From NCBI GenBank assembly GCA_943736015.1, contig OX031070.1, positions 22,775,673-22,839,672 of the forward strand: 64,000 bases of DNA, given 5' to 3'. Position numbers and translations under genes: made by a program. Under the pieces are notes generated by a model. That model was not told the origin of the DNA, did no database searches, and worked only from the letters and a program-made list of their open reading frames with translations. Origin of the DNA: Tridacna crocea. Its lineage: Eukaryota > Mollusca > Bivalvia > Cardiida > Cardiidae. Every line of letters starts with the position of its first letter. Position 1 is the first letter of the stretch. Below are positions 48,791-60,800 of the stretch, one piece after another.

Positions 48791-49017
48791 AATTTATTAT
48801 ACTGCAATTGCAGTTTTGCAATTCGAACGTTTGTTAAGCGAAATTTTACCGTGTTTTCGTTTAAAAGACTGGGTACCCGACGAAGTAGACTTTCACTTCT
48901 AAGTGCCCCAATCCAATGAAAACTGACGTCACTGGGAACTGACGTCACTGAAACCTTGGTAATACGTGCTAAAACGTTCAACTTGGCGCATAATCTTGAT
49001 GTTAATGTTGATTGATA

Positions 49018-49182
49018 TCGCCATTTTGGATGTTGTTTTGATAGTGTAGTCATGTATACATACGGGGCTCTCGAAAAGGAAACTGCTTTTACGTTGGTTT
49101 TGCTAGTGTAAAGGATATGTTTGGGACATGCTAGTATTATCCAATCAGATCACGGGAAATTTCTTTGCAGTATAATAAAAGT
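49018..49182 (+). repeat. ~165 bp dispersed repeat D165, copy 1
   Basis: CCATTTTGGATGTTGTTTTG, AAAGGAAACTGCTTTTACGT, TTATCCAATCAGATCACGGG and AAATTTCTTTGCAGTATAAT match 49587-49748. Confidence 0.75.
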
Positions 49183-49586
49183 CACCGTTCACCTTGGTCT
49201 TTAAAACGTACAGTTTGGTGCTTATAAACTTGGTGATGTCGCTGCGATAGGCATTCGACGTAAATTTATTAAAACGTGGATTTAAACAACTTCAGTGTAA
49301 GTAACTGCATTTTAATGATTTGCTGGCAAAAGTATACGTTCATTATATAGTTGCCTCAAACGCGTATTAGGTCATGCTTATAACGTTATATGATGTATGA
49401 CTTTCGGCACTTCATAGTTTGCTTACCTGACTAGGCCGTCGTCGAAAGGATGGCTCGTTATATTGACATAATTTTAAAAAAATAATTCTTTTTTTTTTCC
49501 GTTTTAATAAAAACTATCAAGAAAATTTAATAATTACATTGAGCAGGCTACTCAGTATGTTTGTCTTGTGGACGGCTCGTACCGGT

Positions 49587-49748
49587 CGACACCGCTATTT
49601 TGGATGTTGTATTGAAGGTGTAGCCATGTATACGGGGTTCCCAAAAGGAAAAGTGCTTTTACGTGGATTTTGCCAGTGTACATGACTATGTACGGAGCAT
49701 GTTGAAATTATCCAATCAGATCGGGAGAAATTTCTTCGCGGTATAATA
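49587..49748 (+). repeat. ~165 bp dispersed repeat D165, copy 2
   Basis: CTATTTTGGATGTTGTATTG, AAAGTGCTTTTACGTGGATT, TTATCCAATCAGATCGGGAG, TCTTCGCGGTATAATAA. Direct orientation relative to copy 1. Confidence 0.75.
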
Positions 49749-49989
49749 ATATGTTCCTCAAGGCCCAAAGGTTTTCTGTAAAGGACTTAACTGGCACTCA
49801 CTAGACAGCGGTTGAAGTGCCGTACACGACTGTGGTTTTCCTCGATAATAGGATTTTAAAGCTACAAGTAATTTGCTACTTAAGTCACTAAACTGAAGAG
49901 AAACCAACAAGCCAATAGAACAAAACCTGACAATACGAAGAAGAGCTTTACAAAACTTTGAGGTCATGTGGATGAAGTTTATATTTTAG

Positions 49990-50760
49990 ATATCCACCGG
50001 CCCTGTCAAGTTTTCCAACGTTCTGTGTGGTTGCTCGGCCTTGTTCGATCTTGCATTTCAAAGTGATGCGTTCTATACTAGTTGGTAGTTGCCAAGTCGT
50101 TGCAGTCTATGACGAAATGAAGGAGACGGTTCACAGACCTGAACTGTGTAGAGTTATTGTTTCATTCTGAAGAGATGACAAAAACTGGGTGTTGAGCCTC
50201 ATTCGAGGCCGAAAAATCTATGCCACGTTATCTTAGTTTTGTTTCCATTACAAAAAGTGATGACCAGTGTGAGAATTGAAGGCCCGTTTACGATAGGTAC
50301 CGAGAACACCTTGACGTACAAGGGTTATCTTTTGTACTACCACCACCAGCATAGGGGAGGAGCAATTCCTGTTCACCGCCATACGGTTACTTAAGAGGAT
50401 AGTGATTAACAGAACTGGAACTTGAGACTGGCAATACAGAGGACGCAATTTCTACAGGAAAGGCAGGCGCCCATCTAAAACGCCAAGATCGACACCAATA
50501 TCAAAGTAGAAGATGGAACATAGGCCTACCATAGTCTTGCTCTAAAGAATTCTACGCTCTACCAATTGGCAGTGCCCACTTGGAAATTTGGAACTGCCTT
50601 TCTCTTTCCGTGTCTTGGCTCGTTATTGTGTGCAACTGTATTCTTACCATCCCTTTCTGGAAATGTAGCTAACTCTCTGGCTGACGCGAAGACTCGGTTC
50701 GCGTGTCGTGAAACATTAAGTGCCAACACAGAATATTCTTTATGGTGAAGATCAAAGAAG
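49990..50760. other. Intergenic, nothing recognised
   Basis: No coding exon or repeat family recognised; short ORFs on both strands overlap without domain content. Confidence 0.35.
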
Positions 50761-50769
50761 TCCAGGCCC

Positions 50770-50960
50770 TTAACCAATCATGTTTAAGAACACTCTTTGT
50801 CTTATTCTCCAGAATTTTCTAGATTTGTAAGTAACACAACTTCTGATTGGCTAAACCATTCGGTTTAGCCAATCAGAAGTTGTGTTTCTTACAAATGTGG
50901 AACACCTTTGAGAATAAGACTAAGAATATTTCTGAAGAATGGTTAGTGAATACGGGGCCA
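50770..50960. repeat. Hairpin MITE-like repeat, copy 2
   Basis: Perfect stem CACAACTTCTGATTGGCTAA(ACC) facing (GGT)TTAGCCAATCAGAAGTTGTG around ATTC at 50838-50886. Outer AAGAACACTCTTTGTCTTAT / GAATAAGACTAAGAATATTT is also inverted. Ends near GTGAATACGGGGCCAGG. Confidence 0.7.
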
Positions 50961-51679
50961 GGACTAATTAAGTCGCTCGGAAGACCCGTTTATACCTTGA
51001 GCATAAAGCATGGTACAAAGTTGCTCCACGTCAACGTGTCATCGGTCGAAATCTTTAGTAATCTAAAAAGAGAAAGTTTGATCTCGATCATTACATGTGT
51101 AATTCCTGTTTGGTCGGGGAATGTACAGGTATTCATGGTAAATCTCGTACCGCCAACGTAGAAGGCTTTTCACCGGCACAAATTACGCATCGTGGATACT
51201 GTTATATATCTAGTGAAAGAAGAGTCAGATGAATAGAATAGCCTACTCCTAGCATCAGACCATGCAGTACCACTAGATCACACAAAGACTGGATAAAGGA
51301 TTTTTTCGGCTCTAGTTACGTGATTGGTCATTGGTTCACTCCTGAAATTCTCGAATTGTGGATTGGGGCCTAGCAGAACTAGCATTGAACTGGTTCCAAT
51401 AGATCTCTAAATTTAAGGCTCAATTACGAATGCTGACGCGATCATTGTCCCTCCCCCTCCATCTCCTCCACACACACCACTTCCCGCAACCATATAATAG
51501 CCTTCTCAGTGGTACTAAATACATGTAGTAGATCTACATTTAGTTCATAACGGCAGAGCTGAATCTAGGATTTGGGACTGGTAGAATAACGCTTCTAAAA
51601 ACTGGCATTCACCTCTGTAGTTGGCTCAGAAACTAGTCCGTAATTACGTGATATTTTCGTCACATGATCATAACTCAAA

Positions 51680-51766
51680 ATGGCGACACAAACGCCGGTG
51701 AAAGAAAGATCAATATCGATTGTTTTGTGTGCTGTTCAAACGGCATACGGCCAATCAGACTTACAG
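51680..51766 (+). CDS. Possible orphan first coding exon
   Basis: ATG in context CAAAATGGCGACA, itself a YY1-type element often found over start codons, preceded by an in-frame TAA. 29 codons (MATQTPVKERSIS...) end at a donor-like CAG|GTAGGA in phase 0. I do not recognise the peptide, and no following exon could be linked with confidence. It could be phase-joined to RUSF1 exon 1, but that acceptor is poor. May be a first exon, a non-coding transcript or chance. Confidence 0.25.
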
Positions 51767-51828
51767 GTAGGAAATGTGACAAAGAGGGATTTTCTGAAAA
51801 GCTTAAATACCTTTTATAGGATGATCTT

Positions 51829-53406
51829 TTTTTTAGCTCACCTGAGCACAGCGTGCTCAAGGGGAGCTTTTAGGGTCACCCAGTGTCAGTCGGTCGTCGT
51901 GCGTCGTCAACAATTCTTTAAACATCAACTCCTCCTAAACCACCGGGCCAATTTGGACCAAACTTGGCTGGAATGTTCCTTGGGATGTCCTCTTTAAAAA
52001 ATGTTCGCAGAATTTGATTCCGTCAAAAACCTTGGTTGCCATGGCAACGAAATGGATTTTTTTAGGAAATTCTTTAAAGATCTCTGAAACCGCTGGCCAG
52101 ATTTTAAAATAATTTCACAGAGATGTTCCTTGAGTGACCCTTTTCGAAAACTGTTCGCGAAATTTTGATCCGTCAAGAAACATGGCTCTGGTGAATGGGG
52201 GCTTCTTGCACTATACAGAAATGAAAGAATTCTTAAAAATTATTCTTCTCTGAAACCGCTGGCCAAATTTTAAAATAATTTCACAGAGATGTTCCTTGGG
52301 TTACCCTTTTCAAAAATTATTCGCGAAATTTTGATCCGTCAAGAAACATGGCTCTGATGAATGGGGGCTTCTAGCACTATACAGAAATGAAGGAATTCTT
52401 AAAAATTCTTGTTCTCTGAAACCGCTGGTTAGATTTTAAAATAATTTCACAGAGATGTTCCTTGGGTGACCCTTTTCAAAAATTGTTCGCGAAATTTTGA
52501 TCCGTCAAGAAACATGGCTCTGCTGAATGGGGGCTTCTGGCACTATACAGAAATGAAGAAATTCTTAAAAATTCTTCTTCTCTGAAACTGCTGGTTAGAT
52601 TTTGAAATAATTTCACAGAGATGTTCTTTGGTTTTCTAAAACTGTTCGTGAAATTTTGATCCGTCAAGAAACATGTCTCTGGTGAATGGGGGCTACTTGC
52701 GCCATAGGGAAATGAAGGAATTCTTAAAAATTCTTCTTCTCTGAAACCGCTGGCCAAAATTTTAAAATAATTTCACAGAGATATTCTTTGGGTGTCCCTT
52801 TTCAAAAACTGCTCGCGAAATATTGATCCGTCAAGAAACATAGCTCTTGTAAATGGGGGCTACTTGCACTATAGGGCAATGAGGAAATTCTTAAAAATTC
52901 TTCTTCTCTGAAATGGCCGGTCAGATTTTGAAATAATTTCACAGAGATATTCCTTGGGTGACCATTTTCAAAAATTGTTCGTGAAAGTTTGATTCGTCGG
53001 GAAACATTGCCCTGGTGAATGGGGGCTACTTCCACTATATGGAAATGAAGAATTTCTTGAAAATTCTTCTCTGAAACGGGTGGTCAGATTTGAAATTTAT
53101 TTCACGGAAATATTCCTTGAATGACTTTTTTCAAAATTTGTTTGCGAAATTTTGATAGGTCAAGAAACATTGCTCTGTTGAATGGGGGCTACTTGCACTG
53201 TACGGAAATTAAGACACTCCAGAAAATTCTTCTTTTCTGAAACTGCTGGTCAGATTTTGAAAGGGCTTTTACAGGTGACCTTTTAAAAATTGCTTGGCAA
53301 AAAAATGATTTTGTTTCCAGTGTTTCAATACCTTCAAAAAAAAAAGGCTATGGTCCTCTCAAAAATTCAGCTGAGCGATCCAGGGCCATCTTGGCCCTCT
53401 TGTTTT
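51829..53406 (+). mobile_element. Complete tandem-core element (family H1), 7 units
   Basis: Head TTTTAGCTCACCTGAGCACA, GGTTGCCATGGCAACGAAAT. Units of ~167 bp with GAATGGGGGCTTCTTGCAC at about 52193, 52361, 52528, 52686, 52853, 53019 and 53181. Tail GCTGAGCGATCCAGGGCCAT, CTTGGCCCTCTTGTTTT. Inserted just after the possible exon at 51680. Confidence 0.85.
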
Positions 53407-54089
53407 AATTTTACAAACTTAGATCTGTTGGTGTATCAAAACTGTTGTCATCATTCATGGGCGCAGCCATTTTTGTTAAAATTGGCGTAAGATTCTGATC
53501 AGTGAAGAAGATTGGAAAAATAGTTCCATTGTATACAGGTAAATTCATCAGTTTGAGTATACCTATAAGGTATCCAGAATCATATTTCCTTTGTCGACTT
53601 TATAATGTTATACATGAAACGGTTAAACAGTAACAAAACACGTTTTCCTCGGTTTGACAAGATTCTTGTTATTTGGCCCATAGAGTGTATGGTTAGAGTA
53701 ACGAACGACAACTCTGCTCGGATGTGCTTGCATCCTTAATTAAACTTAATCCTCATCAAAATTAGCGGACTGACGTAGAACTAAGTTAGACTGCAGAAGA
53801 AAGAAGCCTAATATTTGGATTTAAAAATGGGCTCGGAGATTTTCCAAAATGTAGCTTGTGTCCGTAATTATACTTGTGTCCGTATTTAGGTATACCCGGG
53901 CTACTTTTTCTCTTTTTTTTTTCAAGACTGGACCATAGGGCCTACTTGGGAGAAATCAAGCAAAGTAAAAGTATATAAATAATTCAACAACATACAATAC
54001 ATACAAAGGTTTAGCGAACACGAGCAATGGATAGCTTTGAAGAGGTTTTTGACAATTTAAAAAGCCAGCGGTGAAAGAACATAAACCAT

Positions 54090-54265
54090 CTTATTATACT
54101 GCAAAGAAACTTCAAGTGATCTGATTGGTTAGCATGCCGGAAACATACATATATCTTGTTTCCTGGCAAAAACCACGTAAAGCCAGTTTCCCTTTTGAGT
54201 GCCCCGGTAACATCAAGTGCCACACTTGCAACGCAACATCCAAAATGGCGGCGTCGATCCATCAC
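54090..54265 (-). repeat. ~165 bp dispersed repeat D165, copy 3 (inverted)
   Basis: TTATTATACTGCAAAGAAAC, GATCTGATTGGTTAGCATGC and CGCAACATCCAAAATGGCGG are the reverse complement of copies 1 and 2. The two overlapping ~110-codon frames here arise inside this repeat. Confidence 0.7.
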
Positions 54266-54680
54266 CAGACACATTCGGAACACCTCGGTGAATTCTACGA
54301 ATCAAGCCTCGGATGTATGCCGTCAGACTACTTCCCGAAGGAACAACAACACCCCCATAAAAACAAATACAATGACGTCATTATCGCGCAAACATTCAGA
54401 ACACCTCGGCCAATCTTTCGATCTAGCCCAATTTTTCAAGTACGTAATCAATGCAAGTCCTAAATTCAGCCATTTATGCTGCTATAGTTAGACTTACCGT
54501 CATTCTACAGGATTTGTTGTCATTCGAAACGGTTACTAGTTGGCGTCATTTGGAACATCCGGGAACTATGTAGTGGGGAGTATCTGTCGAATAACCGCTT
54601 CCGGCGATGAATGTCAAGTTTTTTAACATATTATTCCGTCGGCATACATCCGAGGCTGGATCGAAAGATTGGCCGAGGTG

Positions 54681-55038
54681 TTGTCTGCGCATGTCATATT
54701 CTTCGAAGATTCGACTGTCTTATATGAAGCATCACTACTAGCCCCGAAAGCGGGCTGACTGTAATATTACGCTCTATAAAGTAGCAATGTTGAAAATAGT
54801 TTTTACCTATCAATACGTTTGAGGAGAAATGAGACCTGCTTTAACAACAGATTTCTCTAAACTGGTGATCATAGTTGAGTGAATTGCACGAGGTAGCGTT
54901 TTATTGGGTAAAGCTTTTTTTTTTGTTTTAAATTCAAAGTAACGGTTGTCGCGTAGGAAGGTGGTTCGGTTCTGTACCCATGATGCCCATATCAGATAGA
55001 TGAGTATTTATAGAATGCCATCTAGCGGGAGATAATGC
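54681..55038 (+). repeat. 0.36 kb direct duplication, copy 1
   Basis: TTGTCTGCGCATGTCATATT ... CTAGCGGGAGATAATGC, repeated from 55065 with few differences. Confidence 0.9.
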
Positions 55039-55064
55039 CAGACAGTGAGACTACGTTTATGCCG

Positions 55065-55421
55065 TTGTCTGCGCATGTCATATTCTTCGAAGATTCGACT
55101 GTCTTATATGACGCATCACTACTAGCCCCGAAAGCGGGCTGACTGTAAATATTACGCTCTATAAAGTAACAATGTTGAAAATAGCCTTTACGTATCAATA
55201 CGTTTGAGGAGAAATGAGACATGCTTTAGCAACAGATTTCTCTAAACTGGTGATCAGAGTTGAGTGAATTGCACGAGGTAGAGTTTTATTGGGTAAACCT
55301 TTTTTTTGTTTTAAATTCAAAGTAACGGTTGTCGCGTAGGAAAGTGGTTTGGTTCTGTACCCGGGATGCCCATATCAGATAGATGAGTATTTATAGAATG
55401 CCATCTAGCGGGAGATAATGC
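55065..55421 (+). repeat. 0.36 kb direct duplication, copy 2
   Basis: Near-identical to 54681-55038, offset 384 bp. Differences are single bases and T-run length, so the duplication is recent compared with the other repeats here. Confidence 0.9.
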
Positions 55422-55782
55422 GTTTATGCACCAAACTGCACGTTTTAGTGACGTCAGGTTTTATATACTCTGCTGGCTGTAATACTACTGCTCAACGTTG
55501 AGACGCTGATCAATATCTACCCGTCTGTGGACTAGGACGTATTGCATGCGTGCACCAACCATGCTAAGAACATTTTTAGTCTTCGTTCGTTAGAGTCTAA
55601 TGCTGGAAGTAAGACAATTTCTGACTAAATCGTTCAAATAATCAGAATTTGTTTTATTTCTAAATTTAGAATTAAACGTAGAATGAAATTAAGAACAGCT
55701 GGTGATTACAGGACTGATCTCCTTGCTCTTTCAAGAGAGCTAATCAACCTAAAATAAATAATACAACAACATCTCTTTTTGC

Positions 55783-56015
55783 TTAACTCTTTACCATACG
55801 ACAAAGTTTTGGACTAGTCCAAATTTAAGGCACTTGCAGATGTCAATTAAAAGTAGATCTAACTAAAAATTTGAAGTTTGTGCCCGGCAGGGTAGAAAAC
55901 ATTGTGGAAAAAGAAGAAAATGCTGGTTACCAGCATTTTCTCGTTTGCCACAATGTTTTCAGGAGACTTTTATCTTGGGGTCGTAAAAACCAGGGATTGT
56001 TTGGTAAAGGGTTAA
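55783..56015 (-). mobile_element. Complete palindromic MITE, subfamily A
   Basis: TTAACTCTTTACCATACGAC ... TTTGGTAAAGGGTTAA; tip CTGGTTACCAG; the right arm has a small deletion. Confidence 0.9.
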
Positions 56016-56229
56016 GAAGCGTTGTAGGAAGCCATTTTTCATCATAGAGGTATTGAAACTACTCGAATCCTGGTAGAGGTCCACAAAATACAGCCACATA
56101 CCAAATATGGTAAGTTTTGTTGATATAGACAAGGAGATTTTCAAAGTTTCCGCAACATAAAACCTTGTAAAACATGAGTTGCGGGGATCAGTTTGATTCA
56201 AGGGCTGAATTCTTAAATTCAAAAGTGAT

Positions 56230-57215
56230 CCACAAGATATAAAAGCTATGTGCTATTTTTTGAAGCCGTAAACCATAAGGTAAGGAACAAGAATATCTTT
56301 TTTTAAAGTTTTCAGGATTAAAGTCCATGTAAATACTGTGACCCCTCACCCCCAGTATAAAGCTAAGTTTGGCCCTCGGGCTATAATTTGAAGAATCTTA
56401 GAAGAGCTCCATTCTGTCAAGCTTTAGAACCACAATGTTTTAACCCTTTACCCGATGCCAATTTGAGGCTCTTCCATTGCAGCAGCAAATAAAGATATGA
56501 TGTCAAAATTATGTAAAAATGATTGAGGATACAATTATCTAAGTGGAAAACATTGTGGGAAAAAGAGAAATTGCTCATTACGAGCATATTCTCCTTTTCC
56601 CACAATGTTTTCAAAAGTTGTCTGTTGTTGATACGTCAAAATGAGTATCTATGGAGTAAAGGGTTAAAGATTTCACTATATAAGCCTAAGAAAAACTTGT
56701 GAACCCACGCTGGGACTAATTTTGGCCCCCATTCATAAAGTTAAAGAATCTAAGTGGATATGTCTATTAGATGAGGCAACATTGTTACCCCTGGGCTGAA
56801 TGGATAGAAAATGGAAGATTCTTAGATTAAGTTTTCACAGTATAAGCCAGTGTAAAACTTCTGACCCCCAGGGCACGGCTAGTTTTGACCCAATGGCAAT
56901 AATTTGAACAAATTTATTAGACGTCCATTTGATGAAACTACATGCCAGATTTGAGGTACCTCTAAGCCATACAGTTTCAGACAAGCAGACCTTCAAAGAG
57001 ATTATTTTGTTGTCATCGCAACCAGTTTTTACAAGAAATTCTGAAGAGGATCATGACAGGACCACCATTTTTTATCAATTTTTATCAAAATTCGATAAAT
57101 AATTTCAGAGAAGATGTACAAAATAAATGTTAATCAATGCACGGGCAGATCTATGGGCGACGGATATAGGACCCTGACAAACTCGCAGGCCTTCGGCCAG
57201 TGGAGTATAACAAAC
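56230..57215. repeat. Repeat-derived stretch split by a MITE
   Basis: Units with GATTTTCACTATATAAGCC / GTTTTCACAGTATAAGCC and ACTTGTGAACCC / ACTTCTGACCCCCAG recur about every 130-170 bp. The tail GGACCCTGACAAACTCGCAG resembles the text near 8700-8760. The MITE at 56440 interrupts it. Confidence 0.5.
56440..56667 (+). mobile_element. Complete palindromic MITE, subfamily B
   Basis: TTAACCCTTTACCCGATGCC ... TATGGAGTAAAGGGTTAA, 228 bp. Tip AGAAATTGCTCATTACGAGC with the common outer stem GGAAAACATTGTGGGAAAAA. Confidence 0.92.
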
Positions 57216-57753
57216 TCTTTAACTAGAATGAATGAATCCATTTAGCACATTTTTCCCTATTCAAATCACATTTGTACCAACCTATTCTAAATGTATACTT
57301 CCAAACCTTAATAACTACGTCTTTATCAGGCACCAGACTTTCGACTAGTCTGTATTGAAAGCCTTTGTGGACAACCTAGATGTACTTGGAACTGACTTGT
57401 CATAGAAAGATAAGGATGTCAGTAAAAGCAGAAAATACAGCCAGTTGTCACCATCACGTTCCCATATTCCAACGCTATATAGAGCGCCCTCTCACACGGC
57501 GTATCGTTTAGTACGGTAAAGTCTACTATTTAACGGTCTAAGGGAGACTACCGCGTTAAGTTTAGTTTTGACCGGAACAATAGGTAGCCTCCCTTGCACA
57601 AAGTTTCGTCTGATGCCAACGCAACAACTCTATGCCTCTCGTTGACTTAAATTTTGAAAGCAACAGAGAGTATTCCACGTATCATATGTTGTTACTGAAA
57701 GTAAAAGTTGGATGACTTATGATCTAGAACTTCAGACAAAGTGATTGATTCAG
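57216..57753. other. Region upstream of RUSF1
   Basis: 57325-57400 holds a decayed MITE flank (GACTTTCGACTAGTCTGTAT, GAAAGCCTTTGTGGACAAC). The RUSF1 promoter should lie in 57400-57740; no TATA box was picked out with confidence. Confidence 0.35.
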
Positions 57754-57873
57754 ATGGAAGAAAATTACGGATCAACTTCTCTTCGACGGTTTTATGAGCA
57801 AGACAGCAGCGGACGATACAAAATTCGCCATGTCAAGACGAAGCGGTTCATGTCGATTTCACATTTCTTCAGG
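57754..57873 (+). CDS. RUSF1: RUSF1 coding exon 1
   Basis: 40 codons, phase 0 end, donor CAGG|GTAAAT. The weakly conserved N-terminus (EENYGST...DSSGRYK) fits vertebrate RUSF1, which has a similar E-Q/H-Y/F-GS segment ahead of the FLPQG motif. A CAG directly before the ATG could also be an acceptor, but it lacks a pyrimidine tract. Confidence 0.75.
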
Positions 57874-60800
57874 GTAAATTATGGCTATATATACGGATTT
57901 CTGACAATTTTCTGGTATTATATTATGTGAATGTCCCTAAGTGGATCCAGTTATTTCGTAATGTGGTTTCGTCCTAAAAGGTTTCGCTACTGCTGTAAAT
58001 CAAAAGTATGCTCCAGTTCTGTAGAAACGTATTTTTTGCGATTGTGTCTCTGGAAGTGGAAACACAAACACAAAAAAATAAATCGGAGTGATTCTTCGAA
58101 TTAGGGTACACAGAGAAATTTAATGTTTGTTTTTTTTCAAAATAGTTTGCAATTTATTGGCCACGTAATTTTACCTAGCAGTAACATGGATTTAGCATCA
58201 AGGACCTGACGCATATGAATGTATGCAAATACATTGTGGTAAATAAGTGGAATGCATTATACTTCTGATTTTTCTCTGCCTTGATGGTTTCAAAGTTGGT
58301 CTCTTGCAAGATGAACAAAATCATAAACAGGCAATAACCCTCTGTAACCCTCTACCATATAATCAGGTATTATATTGACCCATAGAAAACATTGTGTGAA
58401 AAGGAGAAAATACTAGTTCGCATCCTTTTCTCCTTTAACCACAATATTTTCAAAAGGCTTCTATCTCAGATTGTGAAAAACAGGGGATAATATGGTAAAG
58501 GATTAACCCTTTACCACAAAATCCCTACTTTTGACAACCCTGAGAAAGAGACCTTTAGAAAATATTGTGGGAAAAGGAGAAAATGCTGGTAACCAGCATT
58601 TTGTCCTTTTCCCACAATGTTTTCTACCCTTCACAAATCAAATTTTCAAATTTTCAGTCTCTTTATTTTGTCATCTGCAAGTGCTTTCGATTTGGACAAA
58701 CCTAAAATTTTGTTGTGTGGTAAAAGATTAAGAGATAATGTGATACATTTGTCATCCAGTCCAAGCTATATAGAACTTTACAAAATGTCCCATTATTTGC
58801 AGACTGTGTTTTTACCTCAAGGTTATCCAGAGAGCGTCAGTGAAGATTATTTGACTTATCAAATCTGGGATACTGTTCAGGTTGGTATGACTTCTGTATT
58901 CTCTGCAGGTTACTATTAAACACTCACAGTCCTAAATTTAAACAACTCTGAGAAAGAGGCCTTTTTGAAAAAAAACTGGGAAAACAGCAGGTAACCAGCA
59001 TTTTCTCCTTTTCCCACAATGTTTTCTACCCATCCCAAATTGATTTTCAATTTTTGAATCACACTTATTTTGTCGTCTGCTTATGCTTTCAATTTGAACT
59101 ATTCCAAAATTTTGCTTTTGTTAAAGAGTTAAAAAAATCAACACCTTAACCCTTTCCCAAACGACAAATTTTGGACTCTTCCAAACAAAAAGAGTTTGCA
59201 GACGACAACTTTAGATTTGGAGAAGATGGCAGACAGTTCTCAAAAAGGGTAGAAAACTCTGTAGGAAAAGGAGAAATTGCTCATTACCCTAATGCAGTTG
59301 TTCTAGGTATTGATTTTATACAAGATGACGCTCTGCAGTAAGGAATGAGCGATGCCTGGAAACAGTGCAACAAGCAGTTATTTCTCTTCCAGCAGTATTT
59401 TCGATTACCGCTCAAAAGAGAAATTTTGTGAAAAAACGATAGTGTAGTGATAATTCATTTCATTTAACCCATTACCACACAATCCCTACTTTTGATGACT
59501 CTGAAAAAGAAGCCTTCAGAAAACATTGTTGGAAATGGAGAAAATGCTGGTAACCAACATTTTCTGCTTTTCCCACAATGTTTTCTACCTTTCACAAAAC
59601 AAATATCAAATTTTCAGTCACTTTTATTTTGTCGTCTGCAAATGCTTTCATTGTGGACAAACCTAAAATTTTGTTGTTTGGTCATGAGTTAAGGATGTCG
59701 GTAGCAACACGGAGGTAACTGGTTACAATATTTCAGGCGTTTGCTAGTTCCATTACCGGTACATTGGCCGCCCAAGCAGTGCTGAAGGGCGTAGGAGTGG
59801 GAGATGAATCTGCAACTGTACTTGCAGCAACATTTACATGGCTTCTGAAAGGTAGCTATTTGAGGTTATTGACTGAAACTTTAAACCTTTACCCAGCCAT
59901 CAGTTGAACTCATAACCAAACAACAATATTTTAGGTTTGTCCAAATTGAAAGCATTTGCAGATGACAAAATAAAAGTGAATGAAAATTTGAAATTTGTTT
60001 CATGAAGAGTAGAAAATATTGTGGGAAAAGGGGAATATGCTGGTTACCAGCATTTTCTCCTTTTCCTACAATGTTTTCTAAAGGCTTCTCTCTCAGGGTC
60101 GTCTGAATTAGGGATTGTGTGGTAATGGGTTAATAATACTTGAAAAAGGTCTTTGAAACATTGTAGGAAAAAGGGGAAAATATTGGTAACCAATATTATC
60201 ACCTTTTCCCACAATGTTTTCCACCCTTCAACAGACAAATTTCAATTTTTCACTTACATGTACCTTAATAATTTCCTCAGCAAAAGCTTTGAACTTGAGC
60301 GAGTCTAAAAGTTTGTCATTTAGCTTGTCCATTTTGACAACATGTTCAGGCCTCAAACTTTTGACCTGTCTATATTCAATCTGTAGATCACACATTGTAT
60401 CAGAGCTGTTCCAATAATACCCCATACAGTAAAAGATGGTCGTATAGTGCTGGTCACATGTCTATATTGAATCTAAACAGAAAAAAATTAAGAATTGTTA
60501 GCTGGACCGTTTTCAGAGTGAATGATGAGATAATGTCATAGCCCAGGCGTTTTGCCATCTGTGTTATTGTGGACATTTTACAGTATATCTATTGTAGCTA
60601 GAAATATTTACTTCAAACTTGTCATTAACCCCTTGCTACACAATGACGACTTTTAACGACCCTGAGGAAGAGGCCTTTTGAAAACATTGTGGGAAAAGAA
60701 GAAAATGCTGGTAACCAGCATTTTCTTCTTTTCCCACAATATTTTCTTTCCTATCAATAAACAATTGCACCTTATAAGCCACATTGAAATTGTCCTCTGT

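Noticed and set aside
54125..54491. Two overlapping ~110-codon frames
   Set aside because: They lie largely in the inverted D165 repeat and adjoining inverted text, and have no domain features.
58531..59692. Open frames reading ENIVGKGENAGNQHFLLFPQC, seen repeatedly on both strands
   Set aside because: They are translations of the MITE hairpin, which happens to lack stops in one frame. They recur at every copy and end at element edges.
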